Made by a program: the position numbers and the translations under genes. The notes below the pieces were generated by a model. The model ran no database searches and was not told where the DNA came from. It saw nothing but the letters and a program-made list of their open reading frames with translations. DNA of 64,000 nt, taken from contig NZ_CM001436.1 of assembly GCF_000243255.1 (NCBI RefSeq), positions 1,638,957-1,702,956 of the forward strand, read 5' to 3'. The stretch is from Methanoplanus limicola DSM 2279 (GTDB lineage: Archaea; Halobacteriota; Methanomicrobia; Methanomicrobiales; Methanomicrobiaceae). Shown here in pieces: positions 1-8,833 of the stretch; the first letter of the stretch is position 1; every line of letters begins with the position of its first letter.

Positions 1-259
1 CTGCGGTCCGGAGATCATGATGAAGAATGTCCTCAGGATTCTTAATGAGAAGGATCTCTCTGACCGGGCGCAGTTCTCGCTTGTGAGATACATGAAGTGC
101 GGAGTCGGCATCTGCGGTTCATGCTGCCTTGATGACGCCGGGCTTCGGGTATGCAGGGACGGCCCTGTATTCAGTGGTACTGACCTCCTGAAAAGTTTTG
201 AGTTTGGTAATTATTCCAGGGATGCCACAGGAAGAAGAGTGTCGGGTGGCGGGCACTGA
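1..259 (+). CDS. pyrK: Dihydroorotate dehydrogenase electron-transfer subunit PyrK, C-terminal part
   Basis: Partial gene: the reading frame is open from base 2 (Cys-Gly-Pro-Glu-Ile, then Met-Met-Lys at 17), so the start lies upstream of the window. The visible segment is the end of an FAD/[2Fe-2S] oxidoreductase. Counting from the Met at 17, cysteines 28, 33, 36 and 46 form a C-x4-C-x2-C-x9-C pattern, followed by RDGPVF, which is typical of the PyrK iron-sulfur domain. PyrK passes electrons from the dihydroorotate dehydrogenase PyrD to NAD in pyrimidine biosynthesis. A PyrD partner would be expected immediately outside the window. The CGPE segment at the very edge fits the end of the NAD-binding domain. 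A related ferredoxin-NADP reductase-like subunit is possible, but the cysteine spacing and the RDGPVF motif favour PyrK. Confidence 0.85.
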   Translation, partial: CGPEIMMKNVLRILNEKDLSDRAQFSLVRYMKCGVGICGSCCLDDAGLRVCRDGPVFSGTDLLKSFEFGNYSRDATGRRVSGGGH

Positions 260-462
260 AATTAATATAGTAAATTTTTGATTCTGATTCGAGCCCCAAT
301 CAAAATTTTAACTGTTTTTTCCAGGTTTTATAGTGCACTGCATAATGTTTTGCGATAATCGGAGTGTGACGGAGATTATTCCAAACCATGCACTTATACC
401 GCACTTCATAGTAATAAGCAAACTTTCCGGACTATTCTGGAAAGTTCTGCATTATACTATAA
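260..462. other. Intergenic region between convergent genes pyrK and rlmH
   Basis: No gene is supported in these 203 bases. The region is AT-rich and separates two genes that are transcribed towards each other. Its main structure is the hairpin at 421-446, listed separately. Confidence 0.6.
421..446. terminator. Hairpin between convergent genes, possible bidirectional terminator
   Basis: AACTTTCCGGA at 421-431 pairs with TCTGGAAAGTT at 436-446 around a 4-base loop. Ten of eleven positions are complementary and the remaining pair is a G-T wobble in RNA. It sits just after the stop codon of the minus-strand rlmH. There is no long T-run beside it, so a terminator role is only a guess from its position. 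Confidence 0.4.
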
Positions 463-948
463 TTACCTGTGATATTTCTCTTTTCGTGATATTTTAAAAG
501 CCCTGTATATCTGCTCTACAATAAGCAGCCGGACGAACTGGTGCGGGAATGTGAGGCTGGAGAGTTTCCATCTGATATCTGCACGGCTTTTTAGTGCATC
601 CGATACCCCAAGGCTGCCCCCTATGCAGAATATAATTTTTCCACGGCAGGAGAGTTCCTGTTCACTGATTATCTCTGCAATGTTTTCAGAAGAGTACTCC
701 TTTCCCCAAAGGTCAAGAAGGATTACAAAGTCTTCACAGCCTATATATTTTAAGACCTTATCTCCTTCCTTATTGAGAATAGATTTTTCTGTTGCAGGCG
801 ATGCTTTTTCCGGAATGCTCTCATCGGGCACCTGCATAATTTCAGTTCCGGCGTATGGTCGAAGCCTCTTTAAATATTCTTCAATGCCTTCACTGATATA
901 TCTCTCTTTTATTTTTCCTATTGCAATGATACGGACCTGTGCGGGCAT
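463..948 (-). CDS. rlmH: RlmH-type 23S rRNA pseudouridine-1915 N3-methyltransferase
   Basis: This 161-residue protein matches the RlmH family in length (about 155-160 residues) and in its SPOUT (trefoil-knot) C-terminal half. The AdoMet-binding loop IGGSLG is at residues 109-114, LTFPHQ at 132-137, and the family-typical Tyr-His pair lies near the C-terminus (159-160). RlmH methylates the pseudouridine at position 1915 of helix 69 in the large-subunit rRNA in bacteria. Archaeal homologues are assumed to act on rRNA, but their exact target is inference here. The gene is last in a minus-strand operon: mobA ends 1 nt upstream of its start, and mobA in turn overlaps panE. Family assignment is confident; substrate position less so. 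Confidence 0.88.
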   Translation of the reverse strand: MPAQVRIIAIGKIKERYISEGIEEYLKRLRPYAGTEIMQVPDESIPEKASPATEKSILNKEGDKVLKYIGCEDFVILLDLWGKEYSSENIAEIISEQELSCRGKIIFCIGGSLGVSDALKSRADIRWKLSSLTFPHQFVRLLIVEQIYRAFKISRKEKYHR

Positions 949-949
949 G

Positions 950-1579
950 TCAGTGTATTTTATTTACTTCTTCAAGTTTTTCAAGTTCTTCCAATTTATT
1001 GATATTTGTGAATGTCCTGAGATTTGGATCAACATCTCTGAACTCTTCAACGCTGATGAATTTTGAGTTCAGTTCACGAATCATGGCCCTAAGGGAGAGT
1101 GATTTATGGGTTTTAAGATATTTCACAAGGGCGTCACGCCTGTAAATAGCGTGAAGCGGTTCTATCTTATCTTCATCCCATGCCGGAATTATGGCATCAT
1201 GATCATTTATATGCTCAAAAAGCCAGTTAACGGCATCAGGATTTAAAAAAGGCATATCACAGGCAGATACAAATATTACTTCTCCTTTTGCTTCAGGTAC
1301 ACCTGCCTGAAGTCCTCCTATCGGCCCTCTCCCCTTAACGATATCACTTACAATATGGACGTTTTCAATACCATAAAAATGACTGCATTTCTCTTCGTTT
1401 TTGGCAACGATTATTATTTCATCAACGACATTTTCAAGACTTTCAATCAGCCTTTTTATAAATGTCTCTCCCCTGTAAGAAAAAAAGTATTTATCCCTGC
1501 CCCCGGCTCTTTTTCCCTCTCCGCCTGCAAGAATTATTGCTGTCCGGAATGCCGGTTTTGCAGGAGTTTTGTCAGGCAT
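950..1579 (-). CDS. mobA: Molybdenum cofactor guanylyltransferase (MobA family)
   Basis: A 209-residue nucleotidyltransferase with the signature LAGG-x-G-x-R at residues 17-24 followed by Lys30, and an S-x-CDMPF segment near the middle that supplies the metal-binding Asp. The C-terminal D-x-N-x-R-T-F-T-N-I-N motif is also family-typical. MobA joins GMP to molybdopterin (Mo or W), making the bis-MGD-type cofactor needed by formylmethanofuran dehydrogenase and formate dehydrogenase, both central in methanogens. The start ATG overlaps the 3' end of panE by 8 nt and the stop lies 1 nt before rlmH, so the three are probably one transcript. A related MobA-like cytidylyl- or guanylyltransferase for another cofactor cannot be excluded. 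Confidence 0.82.
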   Translation of the reverse strand: MPDKTPAKPAFRTAIILAGGEGKRAGGRDKYFFSYRGETFIKRLIESLENVVDEIIIVAKNEEKCSHFYGIENVHIVSDIVKGRGPIGGLQAGVPEAKGEVIFVSACDMPFLNPDAVNWLFEHINDHDAIIPAWDEDKIEPLHAIYRRDALVKYLKTHKSLSLRAMIRELNSKFISVEEFRDVDPNLRTFTNINKLEELEKLEEVNKIH

Positions 1580-2489
1580 TTTTCAGATTTTCCCTGAATT
1601 TTATCAGATTTACAATTGTTCTGTTTACAGGTGTATCTATATTGTGTTTATTGCCAAGATCAGTTATTGCACCGTTGATAAAATCAATCTCGGTCTTTTT
1701 GCCCATTGATATATCCTGGTACATTGAAGAATGATGATCAGCAGTATCCGGAATCTGCTTTTCTTTAAGGTATTTCAGGTAGCTTTCTGCATTATCCCAG
1801 CCCGGATTAATGCCTTCTTCTTTAAGAACCAGAAAAGCTTCGTTTATGATCTCTTTTATGATATTAAATGCATTTTTATCCAGAAGTTCTTTGTAGGGCA
1901 CCATCATAACTGCTCCAAGTGGATTTAGTGCAGAGTTGTACAGGGTTTTTCCCCACAGAGACCCCCTGACATTATCATCAGCAAGAGCGTTTATTCCGGA
2001 ACTCTGAAGAAGCTTTACGATGGTTTCGACCCTTTCGTCTGTACCTCCCGGAAATCTGCCTAATTTTGCAGGAGCTGCCTCAACTGAGACATGGACTTTC
2101 CCGTCGCCACGCCATTCAAATCCGGTGATTATCATTGCACCAATAACCCTGTCAGTATAACCTGCAATGATTTCTTCATTGCCGATTCCGTTCTGAAGAC
2201 TGATGACATCAGCATCTCCGAACCGGTCACTGAACTGTTCACATATATCCCTCGTTGCAATAGATTTTGATGTGATAAAGATGTAGTCAAAATCAGCACC
2301 CTCAGGCAGATTTTCTGAACATGGAAAGTGAAAAGTTTCACTGCCCCAGATTCCGGTCATGATAAGGCCGTCTTTATTTATTGCATCTGCATTCCTCCGG
2401 CGTGTAACTGCATGTACGTCACATACTTTAGAGAGCATTCCGGCAACGCACAGGCCGACAGCACCGGCACCAAGGACTGCAATTTTCAT
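1572..2489 (-). CDS. panE: 2-dehydropantoate 2-reductase (ketopantoate reductase, PanE/ApbA family)
   Basis: A 305-residue NADPH-dependent reductase. The N-terminal Rossmann motif G-x-G-x-x-G (GAGAVG) is at residues 7-12. The central WGKTLYNSALNPLGA segment carries the Lys and Asn expected at the ketopantoate-binding site, and the C-terminal half is helical as in ApbA_C. The enzyme reduces 2-dehydropantoate to pantoate in coenzyme A synthesis. Archaea then use pantoate kinase and phosphopantothenate synthetase, neither of which is in the window. It is the first gene of the operon panE-mobA-rlmH. On its coding strand a TATA-like CTATTTATGA lies about 25-30 bases upstream of the ATG, so the leader is probably very short. 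Confidence 0.88.
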   Translation of the reverse strand: MKIAVLGAGAVGLCVAGMLSKVCDVHAVTRRRNADAINKDGLIMTGIWGSETFHFPCSENLPEGADFDYIFITSKSIATRDICEQFSDRFGDADVISLQNGIGNEEIIAGYTDRVIGAMIITGFEWRGDGKVHVSVEAAPAKLGRFPGGTDERVETIVKLLQSSGINALADDNVRGSLWGKTLYNSALNPLGAVMMVPYKELLDKNAFNIIKEIINEAFLVLKEEGINPGWDNAESYLKYLKEKQIPDTADHHSSMYQDISMGKKTEIDFINGAITDLGNKHNIDTPVNRTIVNLIKFRENLKNA

Positions 2490-2661
2490 GTATTAATTTT
2501 AGCTTCCGGAATTCATAAATAGAGATCATTTAACACCGGACAATCAGGATATTTTTCAGAAGGTAATATGGCGATTAATTTGAATTATCAACTGAAAGAT
2601 ACTACATCTGCTCTGCCACGTCAATTCTTTCAGATTCATGCAGGAAATAATTCTCACTGTT

Positions 2662-3153
2662 TTATTTATGACCGTCAGGGTGTTTTTCCGTGGTGGAAAT
2701 AATATTGTGGTTTAATATTTTAACTCCTTCCATCCGGAGGAGTGCCTCTTTAATCTCAACAGAAGGATTAAACCCTCCGATTCCGGATTTGGCAACAACA
2801 CGGTGACATGGAACAATCAGCGGTGTCGGATTTCTCTTCATTGCAGTGCCGACAACTCTCGCATTTGTCCCTGCTTTCTCTGCAACCTCACCATAAGCCA
2901 TTGTCTCTCCGTACGGGATCTCTTTCACAATGCTGTAAATTCCGCAGTATGGATGTCCTTCTTCTGTTGCAGCTGATTTAAACATTGAAAGATTCCGGTT
3001 TTTACCGTTGAGGTACAGCATTATCTCCGGCGGGATCTCACCACCTGTCACATCCTGCTTCCTGGAAAAACTGACTCTGATTATTCTCTCATCACTCCAC
3101 CATACATTGACATACCAGTAATTAAATGGGTATCTCCCGGAATTAATCTTCAT
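2662..3153 (-). CDS. ogt: Methylated-DNA--protein-cysteine S-methyltransferase (O6-alkylguanine repair)
   Basis: A 163-residue suicide DNA-repair protein. The active-site PCHRVV is at residues 115-120, with Cys116 as alkyl acceptor. The preceding PYGETMAYGEVA and the Arg of NARVVGTAM provide the helix-turn-helix and Arg finger used to flip the damaged base. It transfers methyl or larger alkyl groups from O6-alkylguanine to itself. Length is normal for the archaeal/bacterial Ogt type. It lies 34 nt downstream of the helicase gene on the same strand, so the two may be co-transcribed as a repair unit. Residues after about 150 (ISTTEKHPDGHK) are an unconserved tail. Confidence 0.93.
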   Translation of the reverse strand: MKINSGRYPFNYWYVNVWWSDERIIRVSFSRKQDVTGGEIPPEIMLYLNGKNRNLSMFKSAATEEGHPYCGIYSIVKEIPYGETMAYGEVAEKAGTNARVVGTAMKRNPTPLIVPCHRVVAKSGIGGFNPSVEIKEALLRMEGVKILNHNIISTTEKHPDGHK

Positions 3154-3187
3154 TATTCCTCAGATGTATCTGAATACCATTTATTTT

Positions 3188-5185
3188 TCATCTCCACCTG
3201 GTCATATCCTTTGAAAACTGTGATATATCACAGACAACCATCTCGTCCTGCATCCATGGCGGAAGTCCTTTCTTCACCCCGGATTCAAGGAAACGTGCCT
3301 CACCAATAAGCAGAACACCTGTATCATCCGGAGTCCTGAGTACTCTTCCAAGAGCCTGAAGGGCTTTGTTTATTGCCGGAAGTGTGTATGATATAAACTC
3401 ACCCTCAGGACCGAATTTACTTCTGAAATAGTCAATGACCATCTTTCTGACATCATTATATGGTGCAAGAGGCAGCCCTATCACTATTGCCCCGTTTAAT
3501 AGATCACCTCTGTAGTCAAGCCCCTCACTCCATTTTCCTCCACATACGCCAAATATTATTCCGGATTTGCCAGTCTCCGGAAGTGACAGAAATTTCCTTA
3601 AATCGCGGTTGGCAACCTGTGCTTCCGGTGATTCTATGAATACCTCCTTTCCGTTTATTTTTTGTGGAATGTCAACTGCAATATTGTTGAGCATATCATA
3701 TGACGGGAAGTACACCGCAAGGTTTCCTTTTACTTTTGCAAATTCCTGAATGTACCTGTGAATTCTCTCAAGGTTATCTCTGTCCTTTCTCTTTGAAAAT
3801 GTGGAAGTAACATCTTTTGAGCAGTAAATCGCCCGGTTTTTTTTAGGGAATGAATTTGGCAGTGAGAGTGTCACCGCCGGAGTGTCCTCAAAATAGAGCT
3901 TTTTAAAGCTCTCAACCGGAGAAAGAGTGCCGCTTATCATTATACATGATGAATGGTTTTTAGCAATTTCTTTTAGGGTTGATGCCGGATCAATATTTCT
4001 GACCTCAAGTGAGATCATATTATCATTTTTTTTGTATATTGTGAGAAATGCCGGATCTTTTGTTGCCTGAATAATTCTGAAGAAAAATTCCATCACTCTC
4101 TCAAGCGGTATTTCTTTAAAATCTCCCTCCTGGATCTTCTTCTCTTTTATTGCTTCATAGATGCGGTTGAGGTCATCATATATATCCTCCATTTTGCTGT
4201 AGAGGGATTCATTGAGTATGAATCTTGAGAACATTGCCGGATCGAAATAGTCCTCTTTTTTAACTGATCTTCTAAGTCCATCCATAAATTTCCTGACCCT
4301 TGGAAGCATTCCCTGTACTGCCTCAACTCCCTTTATTCTGCTCTTCATGTGGGTCAGTTCATTCTGGGCATGATCAAGGGTCTTTTCGCTTATGCTTATA
4401 GTCTGAATGCTCTGCACAGTGTCAGAGCAGTTGTGAGCCTCATCAATAAGGAGCATGGTATTGTTCTCTTCAATCCCGATTGAGAGATACATCTGCTCCC
4501 TTATTGTCTCGTTGAAGAGATGATGGAAGTTGAGAAGTATAATGTCTGCATCCCTGGCTGCCTGAAGCATCACCTCATAAGGGCAGATCTCATTACAGAG
4601 GGTTTTGATCCTGTCAGGGTTTACAAGGCTTTTTGATACTTCCTCACCTTTTGCCCTCAGACCGTTTGATGGTATCATCTTCATGCCGTCATTTTCAACA
4701 AATACTTTGGATTTGATATAATACGGGCATAAGAGCGGGCGATCCGGATCCTGCCTTTTGATCTGATTTTTTATAACCGCATCATTGGCCGGAACGAGAG
4801 ATCCCTTCTGCGCACGGTCTCTCATTATAGATGATGAGAAGGATTTAAGTCCTTCACAAAGGTGATATATGTCTCCTTCTCCGGTCATAGGGCACATATT
4901 CCGTTTGCCTATGAGATAGGCTGCTTTAACTCTTTTCTTCCTTTTAATAAGTTCAATCTCCCGGATAAAAATATTCAGCTGACTCACTGTCCTTACTGCG
5001 ACTACAATTTTCCTTCCGTTTGCGTTTGCAAGCATTGCCGAGATTATGCTTGACTTTCCGCTCCCTGTAGGTGCATCAATAAGGCAGATTTTATTCTCCC
5101 GTGCCGCTTCTGCGGCTGTATTTAACATCGTCTCCTGGTTTGGCCTGAAACTCTCGTAAGGAAACCAGTCTTCAATATTACCCAT
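3188..5185 (-). CDS. XPD/Rad3-family ATP-dependent DNA helicase with Fe-S cysteines
   Basis: A 665-residue superfamily 2 helicase. Walker A DAPTGSGKS is at 38-46, the DEAH box at 248-251, and helicase motif VI (QALGRVLR) near 610-617. Between motif I and the DEAH box lie cysteines at 98, 110, 153, 197 and 201, four of which could ligate the [4Fe-4S] cluster typical of XPD/DinG enzymes. CPYY follows one of them and CPYE another. Such helicases unwind DNA 5' to 3'; in archaea they are assigned to repair, though genetic evidence is limited. The neighbouring ogt gene fits a repair role. The protein is intact and of normal length. DinG and XPD are hard to separate from sequence alone, but archaeal context favours the XPD/Rad3 label. 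Confidence 0.9.
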   Translation of the reverse strand: MGNIEDWFPYESFRPNQETMLNTAAEAARENKICLIDAPTGSGKSSIISAMLANANGRKIVVAVRTVSQLNIFIREIELIKRKKRVKAAYLIGKRNMCPMTGEGDIYHLCEGLKSFSSSIMRDRAQKGSLVPANDAVIKNQIKRQDPDRPLLCPYYIKSKVFVENDGMKMIPSNGLRAKGEEVSKSLVNPDRIKTLCNEICPYEVMLQAARDADIILLNFHHLFNETIREQMYLSIGIEENNTMLLIDEAHNCSDTVQSIQTISISEKTLDHAQNELTHMKSRIKGVEAVQGMLPRVRKFMDGLRRSVKKEDYFDPAMFSRFILNESLYSKMEDIYDDLNRIYEAIKEKKIQEGDFKEIPLERVMEFFFRIIQATKDPAFLTIYKKNDNMISLEVRNIDPASTLKEIAKNHSSCIMISGTLSPVESFKKLYFEDTPAVTLSLPNSFPKKNRAIYCSKDVTSTFSKRKDRDNLERIHRYIQEFAKVKGNLAVYFPSYDMLNNIAVDIPQKINGKEVFIESPEAQVANRDLRKFLSLPETGKSGIIFGVCGGKWSEGLDYRGDLLNGAIVIGLPLAPYNDVRKMVIDYFRSKFGPEGEFISYTLPAINKALQALGRVLRTPDDTGVLLIGEARFLESGVKKGLPPWMQDEMVVCDISQFSKDMTRWR

Positions 5186-5259
5186 TACTTACATATTTGG
5201 TGTTGCCACATTTTGTATTATTGTGCTGTGCCTGTGCAGGCACCGCAGAGGTGAATTTA

Positions 5260-5481
5260 ATGAATAAGATATACAGAAGTAAAGATGACAGGATTTTAGC
5301 TGGTGTATGCAGTGGAATAGGCAGAGGACTGGACATTGACCCGAATATTGTAAGGATAGTATTTGTTGTTATGGCTCTTGCATACGGCGCAGGCATTATT
5401 GCATATGTCGCCGGATGGGTACTGCTGCCGGATGAGGAAGATAAGGACGTTATTGATGCTGAATTTAAAATTAAATCTTAA
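5260..5481 (+). CDS. PspC-domain small membrane protein
   Basis: A 73-residue protein that is essentially one PspC domain: an N-terminal basic stretch with the family motif IYRSKDDRILAGVCSGIGRGLDIDPNIVR, then one hydrophobic segment at about residues 33-56 and an acidic tail. I chose the ATG at 5260 rather than the in-frame upstream ATG at 5197 because the PspC homology begins there and GAGGTG lies about 8 nt before it. PspC proteins in bacteria belong to envelope-stress (phage shock) systems. In archaea the function is unknown, and no other Psp gene is nearby. It is monocistronic as far as can be seen. Confidence 0.8.
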   Translation: MNKIYRSKDDRILAGVCSGIGRGLDIDPNIVRIVFVVMALAYGAGIIAYVAGWVLLPDEEDKDVIDAEFKIKS

Positions 5482-5559
5482 TTTCTCTTTGAATCCTGAT
5501 AATATTTACAGTTTTTATGAGATATTTATCTGAATGTCCGGAACATGACTGAAAACCAA

Positions 5560-5569
5560 TTTTATAAAC
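5560..5569 (+). promoter_or_regulatory. TATA-type promoter element of purB
   Basis: The sequence TTTTATAAAC is centred about 28 bases before the purB ATG at 5592. With the usual archaeal TATA-to-start distance of about 26 bases, transcription would begin at or 1-2 bases before the ATG. This implies a leaderless mRNA. No ribosome binding site is visible upstream of the ATG, which agrees. Confidence 0.5.
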
Positions 5570-5591
5570 GAGTTACATACCAGTAATTACT

Positions 5592-6932
5592 ATGGCAATA
5601 CATCCCATTGATTTCAGATACGGTACACCTGAGATGAAGAAGATCTGGGGCGAAGAAAATCGTTTTGCTGCTGTTGTTCAGGCAGAAGTTGCGCTTGCAA
5701 AGGCAGAAGCAGATCACGGTATGATTCCTGAAAAAGCAGCGGATGAGATCGTTAAACTGGCAAAGAATGCATCACTAACACGCGCCAAAGAGATCGAGGA
5801 TGAGATCAGCCATGACATGATGGCAATAGTCAAAGCTGTAACTGAAGTCTGCGGTGAGTCCGGAAGATGGATTCACTATGGCGCGACATCAAATGATATC
5901 CTTGATACTGCTACGGGTATTCAGCTCAAAGAGAGCATGTTTCTGATAGAGGGAAAACTCAGAAAACTTTTAAGTGTACTTCTTGAAAGGGCAACGGAGA
6001 CAAAAACGCTTGTCTGCGCCGGAAGAACGCATGGACAGATTGGAGTTCCGACAACGTATGGCCTCAGGTTTGCTATCTGGGCGAGTGAGGTTGCAAGGCA
6101 TATAGAAAGGCTTGAGCAGATGAGGCCGCGTGTCGCAGTAGGACAGATGACCGGTGCTGTCGGAACCCAGGCAGCAATGGGAAAATCCGGTCATGAAATT
6201 ATGGTCTCGATGATGGCATATCTTGGACTTCATCCGGTAGATGTCTCAAACCAGATTATTCAGCGTGACAGGTATGCAGAATATGTCATGTTTCTGGCAA
6301 ATGTCTCAACCACACTTGACAAAATAGGGGTTGAGGTCAGAATGATGCAGAGATCTGAGATCGGTGAGATGGAAGAGGCATTCGGCAAAAAACAGGTCGG
6401 ATCATCCACCATGCCCCATAAGAGAAATCCTATAAAATCAGAACAGGTCTGCGGGCTTGCACGTATTGTAAGGGCGATGGTTGAACCTGCACTTATGAAC
6501 AATACTCTGTGGGATGAAAGGGATCTTACCAATTCATCATGCGAAAGGGTAACATTCCCGGAATCATCAATTCTGACAGACCATATCTTAAATCTCATGA
6601 TCGGAGTAATTTCCGGTTTGAAACTCAATGAAGATAACATCCGGAAGAATCTGAATATTCTTAATGGTGTCAATATGGCAGAATCTGTTATGATTGAACT
6701 TACAAAGAGAGGAATGGACAGGCAGGAGGCCCATGAAATTATAAGAATGAGCAGCATGACTGCACTTGAACTGCACAGGCCGCTTGCTGCAATTCTTGCC
6801 GAAAATCCGGGTGTTTCAAAGTATCTGACATTTGAAGAGATTGAAGAGCTTTTACTCCCGGACAATTATATTGGGACGGCAATATCCCAGGTTGAAAGCC
6901 TCGCTGAAAAACTGACACCCTTTGTTCTGTAA
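5592..6932 (+). CDS. purB: Adenylosuccinate lyase
   Basis: A 446-residue member of the fumarase/aspartase superfamily. It has the three conserved regions: TSND at 99-102, AGRTHGQ at 143-149 and the signature GSSTMPHKRNP at 270-280, which carries the catalytic Ser loop. The enzyme works twice in purine synthesis, splitting SAICAR to AICAR and adenylosuccinate to AMP, releasing fumarate each time. Length and motif order are those of the archaeal/Bacillus-type PurB. It appears to be transcribed alone from the TATA element at 5560, and a T-rich stretch directly after the stop probably ends the transcript. No anomalies were seen. Confidence 0.95.
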   Translation: MAIHPIDFRYGTPEMKKIWGEENRFAAVVQAEVALAKAEADHGMIPEKAADEIVKLAKNASLTRAKEIEDEISHDMMAIVKAVTEVCGESGRWIHYGATSNDILDTATGIQLKESMFLIEGKLRKLLSVLLERATETKTLVCAGRTHGQIGVPTTYGLRFAIWASEVARHIERLEQMRPRVAVGQMTGAVGTQAAMGKSGHEIMVSMMAYLGLHPVDVSNQIIQRDRYAEYVMFLANVSTTLDKIGVEVRMMQRSEIGEMEEAFGKKQVGSSTMPHKRNPIKSEQVCGLARIVRAMVEPALMNNTLWDERDLTNSSCERVTFPESSILTDHILNLMIGVISGLKLNEDNIRKNLNILNGVNMAESVMIELTKRGMDRQEAHEIIRMSSMTALELHRPLAAILAENPGVSKYLTFEEIEELLLPDNYIGTAISQVESLAEKLTPFVL

Positions 6933-7384
6933 ATTATTTCCGGCCAAATTTTCTTTTTTTAGCTGGTAATGACCGGTGAATATTGGCAGTGTCCTGATAA
7001 TTATATCCGTAAAATAGTATTTGTACCGCCATAATCTATTTTTTACAATTTTTTTATCTACCCTTACTTTCAGTTCAAATTCCCGGAAATTTAAGCACAT
7101 AGATTTAAAATCAGCCTGAAACTGAATAATGCTGACATATTCTCCGAAATTTATAATATGATGTGCTTATGAATCAGACACATAATTTGAGCTGTTATAT
7201 TTAATTTTCATGTTCTATAAGGCATTTAATCCTAATAAATGAGTCATAAATTAGACATTTCTTAAGATACTGTGCCTAACAATGGCGTGAAGTCAGGTTT
7301 CAGTCGATTTAATTTTAGTTCTTAATAAATTTGATAAACATAAATTATAAGTCTGATCTGGATGATTATAGCATGTGATGGGAG
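6933..7384. other. 452-base intergenic region, purB terminator and catalase operon promoter
   Basis: No gene or RNA is supported here. The first 30 bases hold a T-rich run (6949-6960) suited to ending purB transcription. The last part holds AT-rich promoter-like sequence for the catalase operon, with AAATTATAA near 7341-7350 as the best TATA candidate, and GGGAG at 7379-7383 just before the catalase ATG. The middle is AT-rich without clear repeats. The region is longer than other gaps nearby, so a regulator site or small RNA could be present that I cannot recognise. Confidence 0.45.
6949..6960 (+). terminator. T-rich terminator of purB
   Basis: The 12 bases TTTTCTTTTTTT follow the purB stop codon by 17 bases. 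Archaeal RNA polymerase terminates at T-runs without needing a hairpin. Confidence 0.5.
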
Positions 7385-8833
7385 ATGGAAAAAAACACCC
7401 TTACAACAAATCAGGGAGTGCCGGTTAGTGACAACCAGAATTCCCTTACAGCAGGAGAAAGAGGCGGTGTTCTGCTGCAGGACGTACACCTGATTGAGAA
7501 ACTTGCACACTTTGACCGTGAGCGTATTCCTGAACGCGTTGTTCACGCAAATGGAGCGGGTGCTCATGGATATTTTCAGGTTTACAGGAGCATGGCTCCC
7601 TATACAAAAGCAAAATTCCTTCAGGATCCGGATGTCAGAACCCCTGTTTTTGTACGTTTTTCAACAGTAGTAGGATCAAAAGGTTCTGCTGATTCAGTGC
7701 GTGATCCACGTGGCTTTGCTGTAAAGTTTTATACTGAAGACGGCAATTATGACCTTGTCGGAAATCATCTTCCTGTATTTTTTATCAGGGATGCTATCAA
7801 ATTTCCTGACATGGTGCATTCATTTAAACCTGCACCTGATACAAATTACCCTACAAGTTCGGCTGCAAACAGTCGTTTTTGGGATTTTATATCACTTTCA
7901 CCCGAATCAACCCATATGATAACCTGGCTTTTCTCTGATCGAGGTACGATTAAAAGCTACAGGAAAATGGAAGGTTTTGGTGTCAACACATACATCTGGG
8001 TAAACGAAGAAGGAAAAGGAATTTATATCAAATATCACTGGAAACCTTCCGCCGGCATAGAAACGATTGACCGTTTTGAGTCAACCCGCCTTGCAGGAGA
8101 GGATCCGGACTGCGCAACCCGTGATCTCTACGAATGGATAGCATCCGGAAAAGATGTTGAGTATGAACTATGTGTTCAGATGATGGAATTTGAAGACGAA
8201 GAGAAGCTTGAATTTGACCCTCTTGATGCAACAAAAACATGGCCTGAAGATAAATATCCACTAATGCCGGTCGGAAGGATGATCCTGAATAAAAATCCTG
8301 AAAATTATTTTGCAGAGATCGAACAGGCTGCATTCTGTCCGGCTTCAATTGTTCCCGGGATAGAACCTTCTGCTGACAGACTTCTTCAGGGGAGGATGTT
8401 TTCATATGCTGATACACAGCGGCATCGTCTCGGCCCAAATTACCTCCAGATTCCGGTCAACCGCCCCAAAGTTCCGGTCACCAACCACCAGCAGGACGGC
8501 AATATGCAGATGTCACCACAGTTTACCGGAACTGTTAATTTTGAACCAAACAGCCTTGAAGGCGGATTTCCACGTGAGACTGGCGGGCCAACCTTTCCTG
8601 GACGCTCTCTTCATGGTGTAATGACCAGAAAGAAGATAACCCGTATGAATGATTTTCAGCAGGCCGGTGAGAGGTACAGATCTTTATCGGAATCTGAGCA
8701 GGATCACCTTGTGGGTAATATTGCCGATGCACTGATGCATGCAGATGAAGAAATTCAGAAGAGAATGATTATTAATTTATCAGAGGCTGATCATGAACTG
8801 GGGGAGCGTGTGGCCGAGGGAATGAATAATTGA
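7385..8833 (+). CDS. katA: Monofunctional heme catalase
   Basis: A 482-residue small-subunit catalase. The distal catalytic His54 lies in RVVHANGAGAHG, the catalytic Asn127 in GNHLP, and the proximal heme ligand Tyr341 in RMFSYADTQRHR, with Arg337 four residues before it. It converts hydrogen peroxide to water and oxygen and needs heme b, an uncommon cofactor in methanogens without cytochromes. The gene is directly coupled to a heme biosynthesis operon: the ahbD TTG start overlaps its TGA stop. So catalase synthesis and heme supply are probably co-regulated. All catalytic residues are present. A GGGAG motif sits only 1 nt before the ATG, so initiation may be leaderless or weakly SD-dependent. 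Confidence 0.95.
   Translation: MEKNTLTTNQGVPVSDNQNSLTAGERGGVLLQDVHLIEKLAHFDRERIPERVVHANGAGAHGYFQVYRSMAPYTKAKFLQDPDVRTPVFVRFSTVVGSKGSADSVRDPRGFAVKFYTEDGNYDLVGNHLPVFFIRDAIKFPDMVHSFKPAPDTNYPTSSAANSRFWDFISLSPESTHMITWLFSDRGTIKSYRKMEGFGVNTYIWVNEEGKGIYIKYHWKPSAGIETIDRFESTRLAGEDPDCATRDLYEWIASGKDVEYELCVQMMEFEDEEKLEFDPLDATKTWPEDKYPLMPVGRMILNKNPENYFAEIEQAAFCPASIVPGIEPSADRLLQGRMFSYADTQRHRLGPNYLQIPVNRPKVPVTNHQQDGNMQMSPQFTGTVNFEPNSLEGGFPRETGGPTFPGRSLHGVMTRKKITRMNDFQQAGERYRSLSESEQDHLVGNIADALMHADEEIQKRMIINLSEADHELGERVAEGMNN

Noticed and set aside
551-1066. 171-codon plus-strand frame opposite rlmH
   Set aside because: It is antisense to the well-supported rlmH and mobA genes and its product is low in recognisable features.
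6260-6865. 201-codon minus-strand frame opposite purB
   Set aside because: Serine- and isoleucine-rich translation typical of an antisense shadow; purB explains the region.
6933-7384. Search for a tRNA or small RNA in the long gap before catalase
   Set aside because: No cloverleaf, CCA end or conserved T-loop (GGTTCRAAT-like) sequence was found on either strand.
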